A stretch of 64,000 bases of DNA from Arenimonas caeni (GCF_003024235.1 NZ_KZ679095.1:1-64000), one strand, 5' to 3'; positions 36,625 through 45,759 are shown, numbered from the stretch's first letter. Made by a program: numbers and translations. The notes: a model not told the origin generated them from the sequence alone.

Positions 36625-37130
36625 TCCGAGGCCGGGCGCAGCGAGATCGCCAGCGTGGTGCCGCCGCCGGGCTCGGCGACGAAGTTGGCCTCGAGCCGGC
36701 GGCCGTCCTTGTGGAAACCGAGCGCCTGCACCGGCGCCTGCTCGAGCGCCACGTCCTCCCGCCAGCCCGCGGCGAGCTGCGCGGCGCGGAACTCGTCGAA
36801 CACCAGCCCGAGGCTGCGCGGGCTGCGCAGGCTCACCGACACCGCCGGGCCGAGGGTCATGGAGGTGAGCACGCGCGCATCCACCGGCAGCACCACGTCG
36901 CCGGGGAACTGCGCGGGCAGCGGCAGGTCCTCGCCGCTGGTGGCGGTGTAGAGGCCTTCCTCGGTTTCGATGGTGACCACGTCCCGGGCCCCGTCGGCGC
37001 CGGGGGCCGGTGCGCCGGGCTCGCCGGCCGCCTCGATGGCCTTCCCGACCAGGTCGCCGCCGCCATTGCGGCCGTCGCGATGGCAGGCGCCGGCCAGCAG
37101 GGCCGGCAGCGCGAGCGTGAGCAGGGCAAT
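36621..37130 (-). CDS. Putative lipoprotein lacking a canonical start codon
   Basis: The frame reads IALLTLALPALLAGAC at its N-terminus, a clear lipoprotein signal with the lipidated Cys at about 16, followed by a Gly/Asp-rich linker and a 119-residue conserved-looking domain ending ISLRPASD. Between the in-frame TAG stop upstream and this signal there is no ATG, GTG or TTG; the best candidate is ATT at 37130, or CTG at 37124. Position 35 bases after the YgjP-type gene fits an operon. Function is unknown. Confidence 0.55.
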   Translation of the reverse strand: MALLTLALPALLAGACHRDGRNGGGDLVGKAIEAAGEPGAPAPGADGARDVVTIETEEGLYTATSGEDLPLPAQFPGDVVLPVDARVLTSMTLGPAVSVSLRSPRSLGLVFDEFRAAQLAAGWREDVALEQAPVQALGFHKDGRRLEANFVAEPGGGTTLAISLRPASD

Positions 37131-37165
37131 GGTTCTGGGTGACGCGGCGTCCTACCGGCTGGGGT

Positions 37166-37930
37166 TCACCGGATCAAACGCGCGAGTGCCGCCTTCAAGG
37201 CCAGACCCTCGCCGCGCAGGTAGTCGCGTTCTTCCCGCCAGGTCGGCCAGCGCGCCTCGACCTCGCGCCAGAAGCGGCGCGAATGGTCGGCGTGCACCAG
37301 GTGGCAGAGCTCGTGCACCAGCACGTACTCGAAGGCCGACGGGCGGCCGAGCACGAGCGCGAGGTCGAGCGACACCGCATCGGAGGGACTGAGCGAGCCC
37401 CAGAGCGAACTCAGCGGGCGCACGCGCAGCGCCATCGGCGCACGCGGCAGCCCGGCCAGGTAGCGCGGCAACCAGGCCCCGAGGTCGGTGCGCGCCTGCT
37501 GCAGGTAGAACTCACGCAGCGCGGCGCGGGCGCGGGCGTCGTCGGCGCGCTCGGGCAGCTGCAGCTCCACGCCGTGCTCGCCCAGGCGGGCGCTGGCGTA
37601 GCGCCCCTCGCGCCACGCCAGCGGCAGCTGCATGCCGCGCAGCGGCAGCGGGCCGGTCCAGTCGCGGCCGAAGCGCGGGGCGTGCTCGGGGCGCTGGCGG
37701 GCAAGCTGCATGGCGAGCCAGTCGCGGTGCTCGTGCAGGAAGGACTCGGCGCTGCGGATGGACGCCGCCAGCGGCAGGGTGAGCCGCGCGCCCTTGTCCG
37801 AGACGATCAGCCGCAGCCGGCGCGCGCGCCGGTCGCGCACCCAGCGCACCGGCACTTCGCGGCCGTCGGTCATCACCAGCGGCCGGGTTTCGGGCGCCGG
37901 CGCGGCGGGGCGGGTCAGGCGCAGGAACAT
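37166..37930 (-). CDS. YgjP-like (DUF45) zinc metallopeptidase
   Basis: 254 residues. The conserved C-terminal catalytic block has HELCHLVHADHSRRFW, with zinc ligands H206 and H210, E207 as general base, and a further His at 213 or 216. Upstream the family core RRLRLIVSDKGARLTLP and LSSLWGSLSPSDAVSLD are present. This SprT/WLM-like family is thought to cleave proteins in the cytosol; targets are unknown. It lies 12 bases after rdgC on the same strand. Confidence 0.88.
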   Translation of the reverse strand: MFLRLTRPAAPAPETRPLVMTDGREVPVRWVRDRRARRLRLIVSDKGARLTLPLAASIRSAESFLHEHRDWLAMQLARQRPEHAPRFGRDWTGPLPLRGMQLPLAWREGRYASARLGEHGVELQLPERADDARARAALREFYLQQARTDLGAWLPRYLAGLPRAPMALRVRPLSSLWGSLSPSDAVSLDLALVLGRPSAFEYVLVHELCHLVHADHSRRFWREVEARWPTWREERDYLRGEGLALKAALARLIR

Positions 37931-37942
37931 GCGCGCAATCTA

Positions 37943-38857
37943 TCAGGCGTCGGCGCTGGAGAACTTCAGGGCGCCGTCGAGCACGGCGAACAGGCGCTTG
38001 AGTTCACCGGCCATCAGCGCGTAGCGGGCATCGAGCTCGGCGTGCACGCCGTCGGTCTCGGTGCCTTCGAGCTGGTCGACGGCGCCGTCGAGGAACTTGA
38101 GCTTGCGCAGCACCAGGTCCTCGCCGAGCACGAAGCCGACGTGGTCGTCGAGCACCAGGGCCAGGCGCGTGGCCTGCTTGCCGGCCTCGAGGTGGCGGCG
38201 GATCTCGTCGGCCTGCAGCTCGTGCCGGCTGCAGCGCACCACGCCGCCGCCATCGACGGGATCCTTGAGCTCGCACTCGTCGCCCAGCGTGAGGCCACCG
38301 GGCAGCGGTTCGCCGGCCAGCCAGCCGGTCATCAGCGCGCGCACCGAGGTCTCGGCGTTGAGCGGCAGGGCCGGGAAGCTGCCCAGGGCGTGGCGCAGCT
38401 CGGAGACGAGGTTCTCGGCGGTCTTGCGCGAGCTGGTGTCGACGGCGATGAAGCCATGCTCGAGGTCGAGCGTGGCGCTGCAGCGCACCGGGCGCACGAA
38501 GGCGCGCGGCAGCAGCTCCATCACCACGTCCTCCTTGAGGCGCTTGCGGGCGCGGCCGCCGAGGCGACGACCTTCCTTCTCCTCGATCTCGGCGAGCTTG
38601 CGGCCCAGCTGGTCGTTGACCACGGCCGAGGGCAGCAGGCGGTCTTCGCCGCCGAGCGTGACCCAGATGGCGTCGCCGATGCGATGGCTCATCAGCTCGG
38701 CGTCGCGGCCCATCGGCGGGATGAAGCCGCGCGACATCAGCTCGCTGGGGCCGACCGGCTTGAGCCGGCATTCCTCCAGGCGGGCGTCGAGGTCATCGAG
38801 GGTCTTGGCGAGCGAGGTCGGGAAGCGGAAGAACGTCAGGTTGCGAAAGAACATCAA
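37943..38857 (-). CDS. rdgC: Recombination-associated protein RdgC
   Basis: 304 residues, the usual length. It starts with MFFRNLTFFRFP and contains the conserved GFIPPMGRDAELMSHRIGDAIWVTLGGEDRLLP, RLKEDVVMELLPRAF and SRHELQADEIRRHLEAGKQ. RdgC is a ring-forming DNA-binding protein that restrains RecA. CGGAG sits seven bases before the ATG at 38857. A RAYT-type palindrome arm ends 12 bases upstream, so the element lies in its leader. Confidence 0.96.
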   Translation of the reverse strand: MMFFRNLTFFRFPTSLAKTLDDLDARLEECRLKPVGPSELMSRGFIPPMGRDAELMSHRIGDAIWVTLGGEDRLLPSAVVNDQLGRKLAEIEEKEGRRLGGRARKRLKEDVVMELLPRAFVRPVRCSATLDLEHGFIAVDTSSRKTAENLVSELRHALGSFPALPLNAETSVRALMTGWLAGEPLPGGLTLGDECELKDPVDGGGVVRCSRHELQADEIRRHLEAGKQATRLALVLDDHVGFVLGEDLVLRKLKFLDGAVDQLEGTETDGVHAELDARYALMAGELKRLFAVLDGALKFSSADA

Positions 38858-38869
38858 AACTCCGGGGTT

Positions 38870-38950
38870 GGGGACGGAGGTAATTAATCCGCCCCGGGAA
38901 CTGTCAGTGAAGTCGAGGCGCCGCGAGGCGGATTAATTACCTCCGTCCCC
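38870..38950. repeat. 24-base perfect inverted repeat (REP-transposase-type palindrome)
   Basis: 38870-38893 and 38927-38950 are perfect inverted copies, beginning GGGGACGGAGGTAATTAATC, around a 33-base core. The right arm contains the end of ttcA, supplying the last five codons and the TAA; the left arm lies just before the rdgC ribosome site. The head GGGGAC is shared with the palindrome at 45649-45722. Confidence 0.8.
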
Positions 38951-39838
38951 CGCCTCGCCGGCGAGCCAGGCGTGTGCGTCGGGGAGGGGCGCGTCGGACA
39001 GGCGGCCGAGCGAGAGGAAGTCGAACAGGTTCGGGTCGGCCAGCTGCGAAGGACGCACGTCGGCCAGGGCGCGGGCGATGGTGTCGACGCGGCCGGGGTG
39101 TTCGCGGTCCCACTGCGCCAGCATGCGGCCCACCTGCTTGCGCTGCAGGTTCTCCTGCGAACCGCAGAGCGTGCAGGGGATGATCGGGAAGGCCTTCCAG
39201 TCGGCGTAGGCGATCAGGTCGGCTTCGCGGCAGGTGGCCAGCGGGCGGATCACCACGTGCTCGCCGTCGTCGCTGCGCAGCTTGGGCGGCATGGTGGCCA
39301 GCTTGGCGTGGAAGAACAGGTTCATGAAGAAGGTCGCCACCAGGTCGTCGCGATGGTGGCCGAGCGCGATCTTGGTGAAGCCCTGCTCTTTGGCGTGCGT
39401 GTACAGCGCGCCGCGGCGCAGGCGCGAGCACAGCGAGCACATCGTCTTGCCCTCGGGGACCACGCGCTTGACCACCGAGTAGGTGTCCTGCTCGAGGATG
39501 GTGAAGGGCACGCCGAGCGAGCGCAGGTAGTCGGGCAGCACGTGCTCCGGGAAGCCCGGCTGCTTCTGGTCGAGGTTCACCGCCACCAGTTCGAAGCGCA
39601 CGGGCGCCTTCTTCTGCAGCTGCAGCAGGAGGTCGAGCATGGTGTAGCTGTCCTTGCCGCCGGACAGGCAGACCATCACCTTGTCGCCGTCCTCGATCAT
39701 GCCGTAGTCGGCGATGGCCTGGCCGACCTGGCGGCGCAGGCGCTTGGCCAGCTTGGCGCGCTCGTGGGCGAGCTTGCGCGGGTCGGCGGGCTCGGCCGCC
39801 GGCCGGATCGGCAGGGGATCGTTGAGGACGAGGGTCAT
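38933..39838 (-). CDS. ttcA: tRNA 2-thiocytidine(32) synthetase TtcA
   Basis: A 301-residue ATP-pyrophosphatase. The PP-loop SGGKDS is at 59-64, and the two cysteine pairs that hold the iron-sulfur cluster are MCSLC (C134, C137) and PCTLC (C222, C225). It thiolates C32 of certain tRNAs. ATG 39838 gives the family N-terminus. The last residues, GDGGN, are encoded inside the inverted repeat at 38927-38950, so the C-terminus was probably altered by the element. Confidence 0.95.
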   Translation of the reverse strand: MTLVLNDPLPIRPAAEPADPRKLAHERAKLAKRLRRQVGQAIADYGMIEDGDKVMVCLSGGKDSYTMLDLLLQLQKKAPVRFELVAVNLDQKQPGFPEHVLPDYLRSLGVPFTILEQDTYSVVKRVVPEGKTMCSLCSRLRRGALYTHAKEQGFTKIALGHHRDDLVATFFMNLFFHAKLATMPPKLRSDDGEHVVIRPLATCREADLIAYADWKAFPIIPCTLCGSQENLQRKQVGRMLAQWDREHPGRVDTIARALADVRPSQLADPNLFDFLSLGRLSDAPLPDAHAWLAGEAGDGGN

Positions 39839-39887
39839 GGCGGGTGGGGCGGGACGCGGACCGGGGATTTTACGCCCATGCGAGGGG

Positions 39888-39912
39888 GTCGCGCCTGAAG
39901 GCACTCCTACAA
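39888..39912 (-). repeat. Single REP-type unit
   Basis: GTCGCGCCTGAAGGCACTCC-type unit ending TACAA. It is the reverse complement of the GTAGGAGCGCCTTCAGGCGCGA family with one base change, located between ttcA and the DUF465 gene. Confidence 0.7.
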
Positions 39913-39955
39913 GGACGCGTGGCCGGAGTAAGCTGTGCGGGAACCGGGAGCACGC

Positions 39956-40162
39956 ATGGCCACCGAAGACCCTGCCCGCATCGCCGCCCAGCTGGTGGAA
40001 CTGCGGGTCGAGCACCGAGACCTCGACCAGGCGATCGCCCGCCTGGCGGCCGATCGCGACTCCGACGAGCTCACGCTCAAGCGCCTGAAGAAGCGCAAGC
40101 TGCGCATCAAGGACATGATCACCGCGCTCGAGAGCCGGCTGATCCCCGACCTCGACGCCTGA
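39956..40162 (+). CDS. YdcH/DUF465 small coiled-coil protein
   Basis: 68 residues, almost entirely helical: [23 protein letters not shown] then [28 protein letters not shown]. This is the DUF465/YdcH pattern of a short antiparallel hairpin, with [12 protein letters not shown] as the family signature. Function is unknown. CGGGAG six bases before ATG 39956 supports the start. It converges on plsB. Confidence 0.88.
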   Translation: MATEDPARIAAQLVELRVEHRDLDQAIARLAADRDSDELTLKRLKKRKLRIKDMITALESRLIPDLDA

Positions 40163-40171
40163 CGCGCCGGC

Positions 40172-42721
40172 TCAGGCCGGCAGGTCGCCGGTGCCGGCCT
40201 TGGCCACCTTGCTGACCGCCTCGGGCGAGAGCTTGGCGATGGTGTGGCGCAGGTCGCGGCCCAGCACCACCTTGGCGTCCTTCTCCCAGGCCATCAGCGG
40301 CTCGTCGAAGTCGAGCTTGCCGTTCTCGGCGATCCACACCAGCTTCATCTCGCGCAGCTTCTGGATGAAGCCGCGGAACAGGGTCTTGTCGAAGAATTCC
40401 GGCGCCGCCGGCGCGTAGAGCAGGCTCAGGCGCTGGGCGGTGAGCTGGCAAAGGCTCTCGAGCTCGCCTGAGCTGAGCGTGCGCGGGCCGTTCTTGACCA
40501 GCGTGGTGATGGCGATGAAGTAGCGCTCGAAGGCCTGCTGCAGGCTGTGGGCGATGCCGCGCAGGCGGAAGACCTCGTCGGTCTGGCCCGGGCCGCGCGA
40601 CAGGTAGCCACCGTCGTCCTCGCTGGCCATCGACAGCAGGCCCTCGGCAACGAACAGGTCGATGGTGGCGTCGAGCCGTTCGGCGAAGCCATCGGCGTCC
40701 CAGGGCAGGAACAGCTCCTCCTGCACGAACGGGTAGATCGTGCGGCCCAGGCGCAGCAGGCCGGCGCGGCTCATGCGGCGGTTGTTCTGGAAGCACAGCG
40801 CGACCCAGGCCGCGGCCGAGAACAGGTGCAGCACGTTGTTGCGGAAGTAGCTCTGCAGCACCGCCGTCTCGCCCTCGACGCTCAGCACGTCGCCCAGCGG
40901 GTGCACGGTGCGGGTGAGCACGCCGATCTTCTCGCCGTAGGCGATGATCGCCGGCGGTTCGAGGTCGGTGACGGTGACGCGGTCGGAATACGGCAGCGAC
41001 GCCAGCAGCTTCCTGTACAGGGCCAGCTGCGCCAGCAGGTCGGCCTCGGACATGGCGTGCTTGGGCGTGGCCAGCAGGGCCAGCGCCAGCAGGTTCACCG
41101 GGTTCACGTCGGCGGCGCGGTTGATGTTGACCTGGATGCGGGTGGCCAGGTCCTCGACCACGTCGTTGAGCCAGGCCGGCTTCTCGTCCGGTTCGGCGGC
41201 GTTGCGCTCGCGCCAGTCCGGCGCGTGCTGCTCGAGCACCTTGTCCAGGAAGATCGGCTCGCCGAAGTTCACCGCCACCTTGCCGTAGTGCTGGCGCAGG
41301 ATGCCGGCGGCGGCCTTGAGCAGGGCCCAGATGGTTTCCTTCTCCTTGGGCCGGCCGGTGAGCTCGTCGAGGTAGCTCTTGCCCTCGATCAGCTTCTCGT
41401 AGCCGATGTAGACCGGCTGGAACACCACCGGCCGGCGCGGCGCGCGCAGGAAGGCCTTGAGCGTCATCACGATCATGCCGCCCTTGGGCGGCAGCAGCCG
41501 GCCGGTGCGCGAGCGCCCGCCCTCGATGAAGTACTCGAGCGAGAAGCCACCCGACACCAGCTGCGCCACGTACTCGCCCAGCACCGCTGCGTACAGGGCG
41601 TTGCCCTTGATCGAGCGGCGGATGAAGAAGGCGCCGCCGCGGCGCAGGATCGGCCCGATCACAGGCATGTTGAGGTTCACGCCGGCCACGATGTGCGGCG
41701 GCACGATGCCGCGGCTGTAGAGCAGGTAGCTCAGCAGCAGGTAGTCCATGTGGCTGCGGTGGCAGGGCACGTAGATGACCTCGTGCCCGGGCGCGACCTG
41801 CTTGAGCGTGTCGATGTGGTGGACGTTGAGGCCGTCGTAGATGCGGTTCCAGAAGCCGGTGAGCGCGAACGAGGCCGAGCGCACGACCGGGTTGGAGTAG
41901 TCGGCGGCGATCTCCCAGGCGAAGCCGTGCGCCTTCTTCCAGGCGTCGAGGTACTCGGTGCCGTCGCGGCGGGCCTGGTCGGTGATGGCCTTGCGCACCG
42001 GTTCGGCGTCGAGCACGCGGTCGACCAGCAGGCGGCGCGTGGACAGGTCGGGGCCGATGACCGCGGTCTTGATGCGACGGAAGTGCGCGCGCAGCACCCG
42101 GCTGACCTTGCGCACCTGGCGCTCGTGCGGCTGCTCCTCGCCGAGGATCTCCCACACGCGCACGCTGGGCGAGAACTGCACCAGGGTGTCGCGGCCGTTG
42201 AGCAGGATGGCCAGCAGGCGGCGGAAGCGGCCGACGATGGCCCAGTTCTCCGAGAACAGCACCGAGAACCAGCCCGACTGCCGCGCCGGCGCGCGGCCGA
42301 CGAAGATCGACACCGGCACCAGCTGCACGTCCTGGTCGGGATAGAGCCGGTGCGCCATCAGCAGGCGCGAGAGCGCGTCGGAGTGGCTGCGGTTGCGCGG
42401 GCGGCCGAACAGCCCGGCGCGCCGGCGCGAGAGCGCGACGTAGGCGCGCTTGCGGCCCAGCGGGTCGCCCGGCAGCGCCGCCAGCGGCGAGGGCAGGCCG
42501 GCCTCGCGGCAGGCGCGGTCGAGGATCAGGGTGTTGGACAGGCCGTAGTTCTCGATCACGTAGCAGATCGGCCGGTCGAGCGAGAACGGCGGCTCGGCCG
42601 GCTCGCGCTTGATCTGGATCCAGGGCTTGAGCAGGGCCTCGATCAGGCGCGCCCACAGCGGCGGGCGCGCGGGCGCGGGACGGAAGGCGGGCGCCGGCGA
42701 CGGCGTGGTCTGGTCGTCCAT
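40172..42721 (-). CDS. plsB: Glycerol-3-phosphate 1-O-acyltransferase PlsB
   Basis: An 849-residue inner-membrane-associated enzyme that makes 1-acyl-glycerol-3-phosphate, the first step of phospholipid synthesis. The acyltransferase block I HRSHMD has catalytic H321 and D326. Block III FIEGGRSRTG and block IV VFQPVYIGYEK follow. ATG 42721 gives the family-length protein; an upstream open frame is the shadow of the neighbouring gene. It is 10 bases downstream of a lipoprotein gene on the same strand. Confidence 0.96.
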   Translation of the reverse strand: MDDQTTPSPAPAFRPAPARPPLWARLIEALLKPWIQIKREPAEPPFSLDRPICYVIENYGLSNTLILDRACREAGLPSPLAALPGDPLGRKRAYVALSRRRAGLFGRPRNRSHSDALSRLLMAHRLYPDQDVQLVPVSIFVGRAPARQSGWFSVLFSENWAIVGRFRRLLAILLNGRDTLVQFSPSVRVWEILGEEQPHERQVRKVSRVLRAHFRRIKTAVIGPDLSTRRLLVDRVLDAEPVRKAITDQARRDGTEYLDAWKKAHGFAWEIAADYSNPVVRSASFALTGFWNRIYDGLNVHHIDTLKQVAPGHEVIYVPCHRSHMDYLLLSYLLYSRGIVPPHIVAGVNLNMPVIGPILRRGGAFFIRRSIKGNALYAAVLGEYVAQLVSGGFSLEYFIEGGRSRTGRLLPPKGGMIVMTLKAFLRAPRRPVVFQPVYIGYEKLIEGKSYLDELTGRPKEKETIWALLKAAAGILRQHYGKVAVNFGEPIFLDKVLEQHAPDWRERNAAEPDEKPAWLNDVVEDLATRIQVNINRAADVNPVNLLALALLATPKHAMSEADLLAQLALYRKLLASLPYSDRVTVTDLEPPAIIAYGEKIGVLTRTVHPLGDVLSVEGETAVLQSYFRNNVLHLFSAAAWVALCFQNNRRMSRAGLLRLGRTIYPFVQEELFLPWDADGFAERLDATIDLFVAEGLLSMASEDDGGYLSRGPGQTDEVFRLRGIAHSLQQAFERYFIAITTLVKNGPRTLSSGELESLCQLTAQRLSLLYAPAAPEFFDKTLFRGFIQKLREMKLVWIAENGKLDFDEPLMAWEKDAKVVLGRDLRHTIAKLSPEAVSKVAKAGTGDLPA

Positions 42722-42731
42722 CGCGGCGGGC

Positions 42732-43685
42732 TCAGTCGGCGGACGCGCCCATGGCGGCGTCGGTGGCCAGGCCGTCGTCGTCGGCCAGGGCCTCGCCGGT
42801 GGCGTGGGCGGCCTCGGCCAGCTCGGCCTCGGCCTGGCGGATCGCCTCGGCGCCATACCAGCCTTCGCCGACGCGCTGCATCTTCGTCTCGAAGGCGATG
42901 GTGCGGCCAAGCAGGGGGTAGCTCACCTTCACGGTGGCCTGGTCGCCTTCGGTGGACAGCAGCTCGGCCTGCACGCCGTCGAGCGCCGCGTCGAGGTCGA
43001 GGTCGTAGGCCAGGGCGGCCTGCTTGAGGCCGGCCAGGGCGACGCCGCCCTTTTCCAGGGCGGGGGTCATGCCGAGGGCGCGGGCCTGCTCGAGCGTGGG
43101 CAGGTCGAGCTCGCGGGCGGTGGCGCTGAGCGCGGCGATGGCGCGGCGGGCGCGGGCGCGGTCGGTGATCAGGGCCGGCTGGGCCCAGTCGAGTACGGCA
43201 TCGGCGAGCTCGCGGCCGTGCGCCTTCTCGGCCGCGGCCAGCTCGGTATTGGCCTCGATGGCGGCGCTCAGGAAGATCGAGGCGGTGGCCTGCATCAGCG
43301 GCCACTGGCCGCCGACCTCGGCCTCGAACTGCTGCAGCTTGGGCTCGAGGTCGCGCATCAGGGCGGCTTCGGCGTCGGGCGCGGTGAGCCGGGCCATGAC
43401 CTCGGCGTACTCGCGGGCGTCCTCGTCCCCGGCCGGGGTGGCCTCGGCCAGGCGCCGGTCCCACAGCGCCTCGGAACGGGCATGCAGCTCGGGCGGCAGG
43501 CTCAGGCGCGACCAGCGCACCAGGTCGTTGTCGCGCAGCGCCCGGGCCTGGGCCTTGACCGCGGCCACCGGGTCGCCCGCGGCCTTGGCCAGGTCCTCGG
43601 CGGGCGGCTCGCGGCGGCAGCCGGCGAGCGCGAGCGCGGTCAGCAGCAGGGCGGCGAGCGCCCGGATGGCGGGGGATCGGATCAT
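42732..43685 (-). CDS. Lipoprotein of unknown function
   Basis: 317 residues. A signal peptide ends in LALAGC with the lipidated Cys at 23. The mature protein is mainly helical and rich in Ala and Glu, with a later strand-rich part containing GDQATVKVSYPLLGRTIAFETKMQRVGEGWYG that looks like a small ligand-binding or NTF2-like domain. I do not recognise the family. ATG at 43685 places the signal peptide correctly. It directly precedes plsB, so a role near the membrane is possible but unproven. Confidence 0.75.
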   Translation of the reverse strand: MIRSPAIRALAALLLTALALAGCRREPPAEDLAKAAGDPVAAVKAQARALRDNDLVRWSRLSLPPELHARSEALWDRRLAEATPAGDEDAREYAEVMARLTAPDAEAALMRDLEPKLQQFEAEVGGQWPLMQATASIFLSAAIEANTELAAAEKAHGRELADAVLDWAQPALITDRARARRAIAALSATARELDLPTLEQARALGMTPALEKGGVALAGLKQAALAYDLDLDAALDGVQAELLSTEGDQATVKVSYPLLGRTIAFETKMQRVGEGWYGAEAIRQAEAELAEAAHATGEALADDDGLATDAAMGASAD

Positions 43686-43780
43686 TTCGGTTTCGGGACC
43701 GTGGGTTCGGGCGCTGAATCTAGCAGATCGGGGGTTCAGGACCCGTTTGCCGGGCCGGGCCCCAAGGCGGGCCGGGGCCA

Positions 43781-43807
43781 AAAAACCGGGGCCCCGAGGG
43801 GCCCCGC
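43781..43807 (-). terminator. Rho-independent terminator downstream of pyrF
   Basis: CGGGGCCCC / GGGGCCCCG, nine-base stem with a two-base loop, followed on the minus strand by TTTTTT (A tract at about 43781-43786). It ends the candidate small RNA and would also end pyrF transcripts. Confidence 0.8.
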
Positions 43808-43872
43808 GAATCCGGTGTGATCCGGAGGACAGGTCGTCGTTGTGGATCCCGGCGGGCCGGTGCCCGACGACC
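43782..43872 (-). ncRNA. Second candidate small RNA with promoter and terminator
   Basis: Downstream of pyrF on the minus strand, a sigma70-like promoter is followed by about 90 bases of hairpins and an intrinsic terminator. GGTCGTCG and CGACGACC pair at long range around a CCGG-rich hairpin; TCCGG/CCGGA forms a small hairpin; the terminator is CGGGGCCCC-TC-GGGGCCCCG followed by six T. No frame of useful length lies inside. It could instead be simply the pyrF 3' untranslated region with its terminator. Confidence 0.45.
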
Positions 43873-43877
43873 GGCTC

Positions 43878-43906
43878 AGGATAGGCCAGGGCGAATGCTT
43901 AGGCAA
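43878..43906 (-). promoter_or_regulatory. Sigma70-like promoter downstream of pyrF
   Basis: On the minus strand, -35 TTGCCT (43906-43901), a 17-base spacer and -10 TATCCT (43883-43878), in a locally AT-rich stretch. The start would be near 43871, giving a transcript of about 90 bases to the terminator. Confidence 0.4.
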
Positions 43907-43937
43907 TACCTGAGGTTTTACAGGATAAGTTCCTGTT

Positions 43938-44639
43938 CTATATGAATATCGCCTGGGCGATCTGGGCCTGGATCTGCTCCGCGGCGGCCACCGGGTCGGC
44001 GGCGTTGCGGATCGGCCGGCCCACCACGATGTAGTCGGCGCCGGCCGCGAAGGCCTGGGCCACGTCCACGGTTCGCTTCTGGTCATCGCCGGCCGGGCCG
44101 GCCGGGCGGATGCCCGGGCAGACCACCAGGAAGCCCGGGCCGGTGGACTGGCGGATCAGGCCGGCCTCCTGGCCCGACGCGATGACGCCGTCGCAGCCGG
44201 CGTCGCGGGCGGCCAGGGCGCGTTCGACGACCACCTCCGAAGGCTCACGATCGATGCCCAATTGGCGAAGATCGCTGCGATCCATGGAGGTGAGCACGGT
44301 GACCGCCAGGAGGCGAATATCGCCCTTCTCCTGCGAAGCGGCATGCATCATGCCGTGATGTTGGCCGTGGATGGTGCAGAAACTGACCGGGTAGCGGCGC
44401 AGGCCGCGGATGGTGGCGGCCACGGTGGCCGGCACATCGTGGAACTTCAGGTCCACGAACACCTGCTTGCCGCAGGCGGCCAGGTCCTCGAGCACGCGGA
44501 AGTAGTCGCCGCTGGTCAGCAGCTCCATGCCGATCTTGTAGAAGGACACCGAGTCGCCCAAGCGCTCGACCCAGGCGTGGGCCTCGGCGGCGGTCGGCAC
44601 GTCGAGGGCGAAGATCAGGCGGTCGCGGGTCGTGGGCAT
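43938..44639 (-). CDS. pyrF: Orotidine 5'-phosphate decarboxylase
   Basis: A 233-residue TIM-barrel enzyme making UMP from OMP. IFALDVP lies at the N-terminus, the catalytic array D63-K65-D68 is in [10 protein letters not shown], and the phosphate-gripping C-terminal segment [12 protein letters not shown] is present. It starts four bases after the acid-phosphatase gene stop and is likely co-transcribed with it. Confidence 0.96.
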   Translation of the reverse strand: MPTTRDRLIFALDVPTAAEAHAWVERLGDSVSFYKIGMELLTSGDYFRVLEDLAACGKQVFVDLKFHDVPATVAATIRGLRRYPVSFCTIHGQHHGMMHAASQEKGDIRLLAVTVLTSMDRSDLRQLGIDREPSEVVVERALAARDAGCDGVIASGQEAGLIRQSTGPGFLVVCPGIRPAGPAGDDQKRTVDVAQAFAAGADYIVVGRPIRNAADPVAAAEQIQAQIAQAIFI

Positions 44640-44643
44640 GGGC

Positions 44644-45549
44644 TTACTCGGCGTAGTCCAGGGCCTCGAGCTTGAGCTGGCGGCGCTCGGCCTCCGGCAG
44701 GCTCCAGGCGTTGTTGAACAGGGCCGGCTCCCAGCTGCCGTAGCTGGGGTTGGGCAGCACCCACCAGCGCTCGCCGAACCAGCCCAGGTAGGGCTCCAGC
44801 GCCGCCTTGCGGCCGGCCGGGTTGTTGGCCTCGATGGTGACCATGTCGCCGATCTGGTCGCCGAACTGCATCAGCACGCGGTGGGTGCGGCCCACGTGCT
44901 GGCGGCGGCAGCCCTTTTCCGAGCCCTGCTGCTCGCAGCCGTCCACGAAGAAGCCCAGGCCCAGGAACTGCGCCTCGGACTCGATCGGGAAGCCGACCGC
45001 CCGCAGGTTGGCCACGGTGGCCTCATTGAGGTGCGCGGCGCGGTTGGACACGTAGAAGATGGTGACGCCGCGGGCGGCGGCGGCTTGGGCGAACTCGAGG
45101 GCGCCCGGCACGGGACGGGCCTTTTCCTCGCGCACCCAGGCGTCCCAGGTGACCTCGTTGTAGCTGCCGCCGTCGCGCACCAGGCGGGCCTGGTAGGGCG
45201 AGTTGTCGAGCACGGTCTCGTCGATGTCGACGATCACCGCCGGCGGCAGGCCGTCGGCCGGGTTGGCGCGCTCGGACGGCACCAGCGCATCCCAGCCCGG
45301 GGTCTTGATGGCGCGGTCGAGCTGCACCAGCGCCGACCGGAAGGTCTGGCCGGCCAGCAGGCGGTATTCCTCGGCGGCCTGGATCCAGGCCACGGCATTG
45401 AGGTTGTCGTTGGCGGCCGGGCCGGCGGGCGCGGCCACCGGGGCCGGGACCGGTGCGGGTTCGGCGGCGGGACGTGGGGTCGGGGCGGTCTGGCAGGCCG
45501 CCAGCGCGAGCACGAGGGTGGACAGGACCAGGGGGCGGGGCAGGGACAT
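44644..45549 (-). CDS. HAD acid phosphatase, 5'-nucleotidase lipoprotein e(P4) family
   Basis: 301 residues. A lipoprotein signal ends in LALAAC (Cys 19), then comes an Ala/Pro linker. The class C acid-phosphatase HAD core carries DIDET at 108-112 (nucleophile D108, acid D110), YVSNR as motif II and a C-terminal acidic motif with GDQIGD. Family members dephosphorylate nucleotides at the outer membrane to allow nucleoside uptake, as for Haemophilus e(P4). ATG 45549 is chosen over an upstream frame that runs into a repeat. Confidence 0.9.
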   Translation of the reverse strand: MSLPRPLVLSTLVLALAACQTAPTPRPAAEPAPVPAPVAAPAGPAANDNLNAVAWIQAAEEYRLLAGQTFRSALVQLDRAIKTPGWDALVPSERANPADGLPPAVIVDIDETVLDNSPYQARLVRDGGSYNEVTWDAWVREEKARPVPGALEFAQAAAARGVTIFYVSNRAAHLNEATVANLRAVGFPIESEAQFLGLGFFVDGCEQQGSEKGCRRQHVGRTHRVLMQFGDQIGDMVTIEANNPAGRKAALEPYLGWFGERWWVLPNPSYGSWEPALFNNAWSLPEAERRQLKLEALDYAE

Positions 45550-45648
45550 CGGCGGCTTCCTTCCAATCAAGGCCGCCGAGTTTAGCCGAGCCACATGACC
45601 GAATTCCCCGTGCCGACCCCGCGAAGGTGAATCGCGGCTGGGAGGAAA

Positions 45649-45722
45649 GGGGACAGGTGCATTTTCCGGTCCGGGCAGCTCGGGACTTTGGCCTGCCTGG
45701 GCCGGAAAATGCACCTGTCCCC
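45649..45722. repeat. 21-base perfect inverted repeat (REP-transposase-type palindrome)
   Basis: 45649-45669 (GGGGACAGGTGCATTTTCCGG, 21 bases in all) and 45702-45722 are perfect inverted copies around a 32-base core. The sequence resembles palindromes found beside REP-associated tyrosine transposases; no transposase gene is in this window. It lies between the acid-phosphatase gene and rep. Confidence 0.8.
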
Positions 45723-45759
45723 ATCAATCGTGCTGGTGTCGGCGCTGTAAGCGCGCCGG

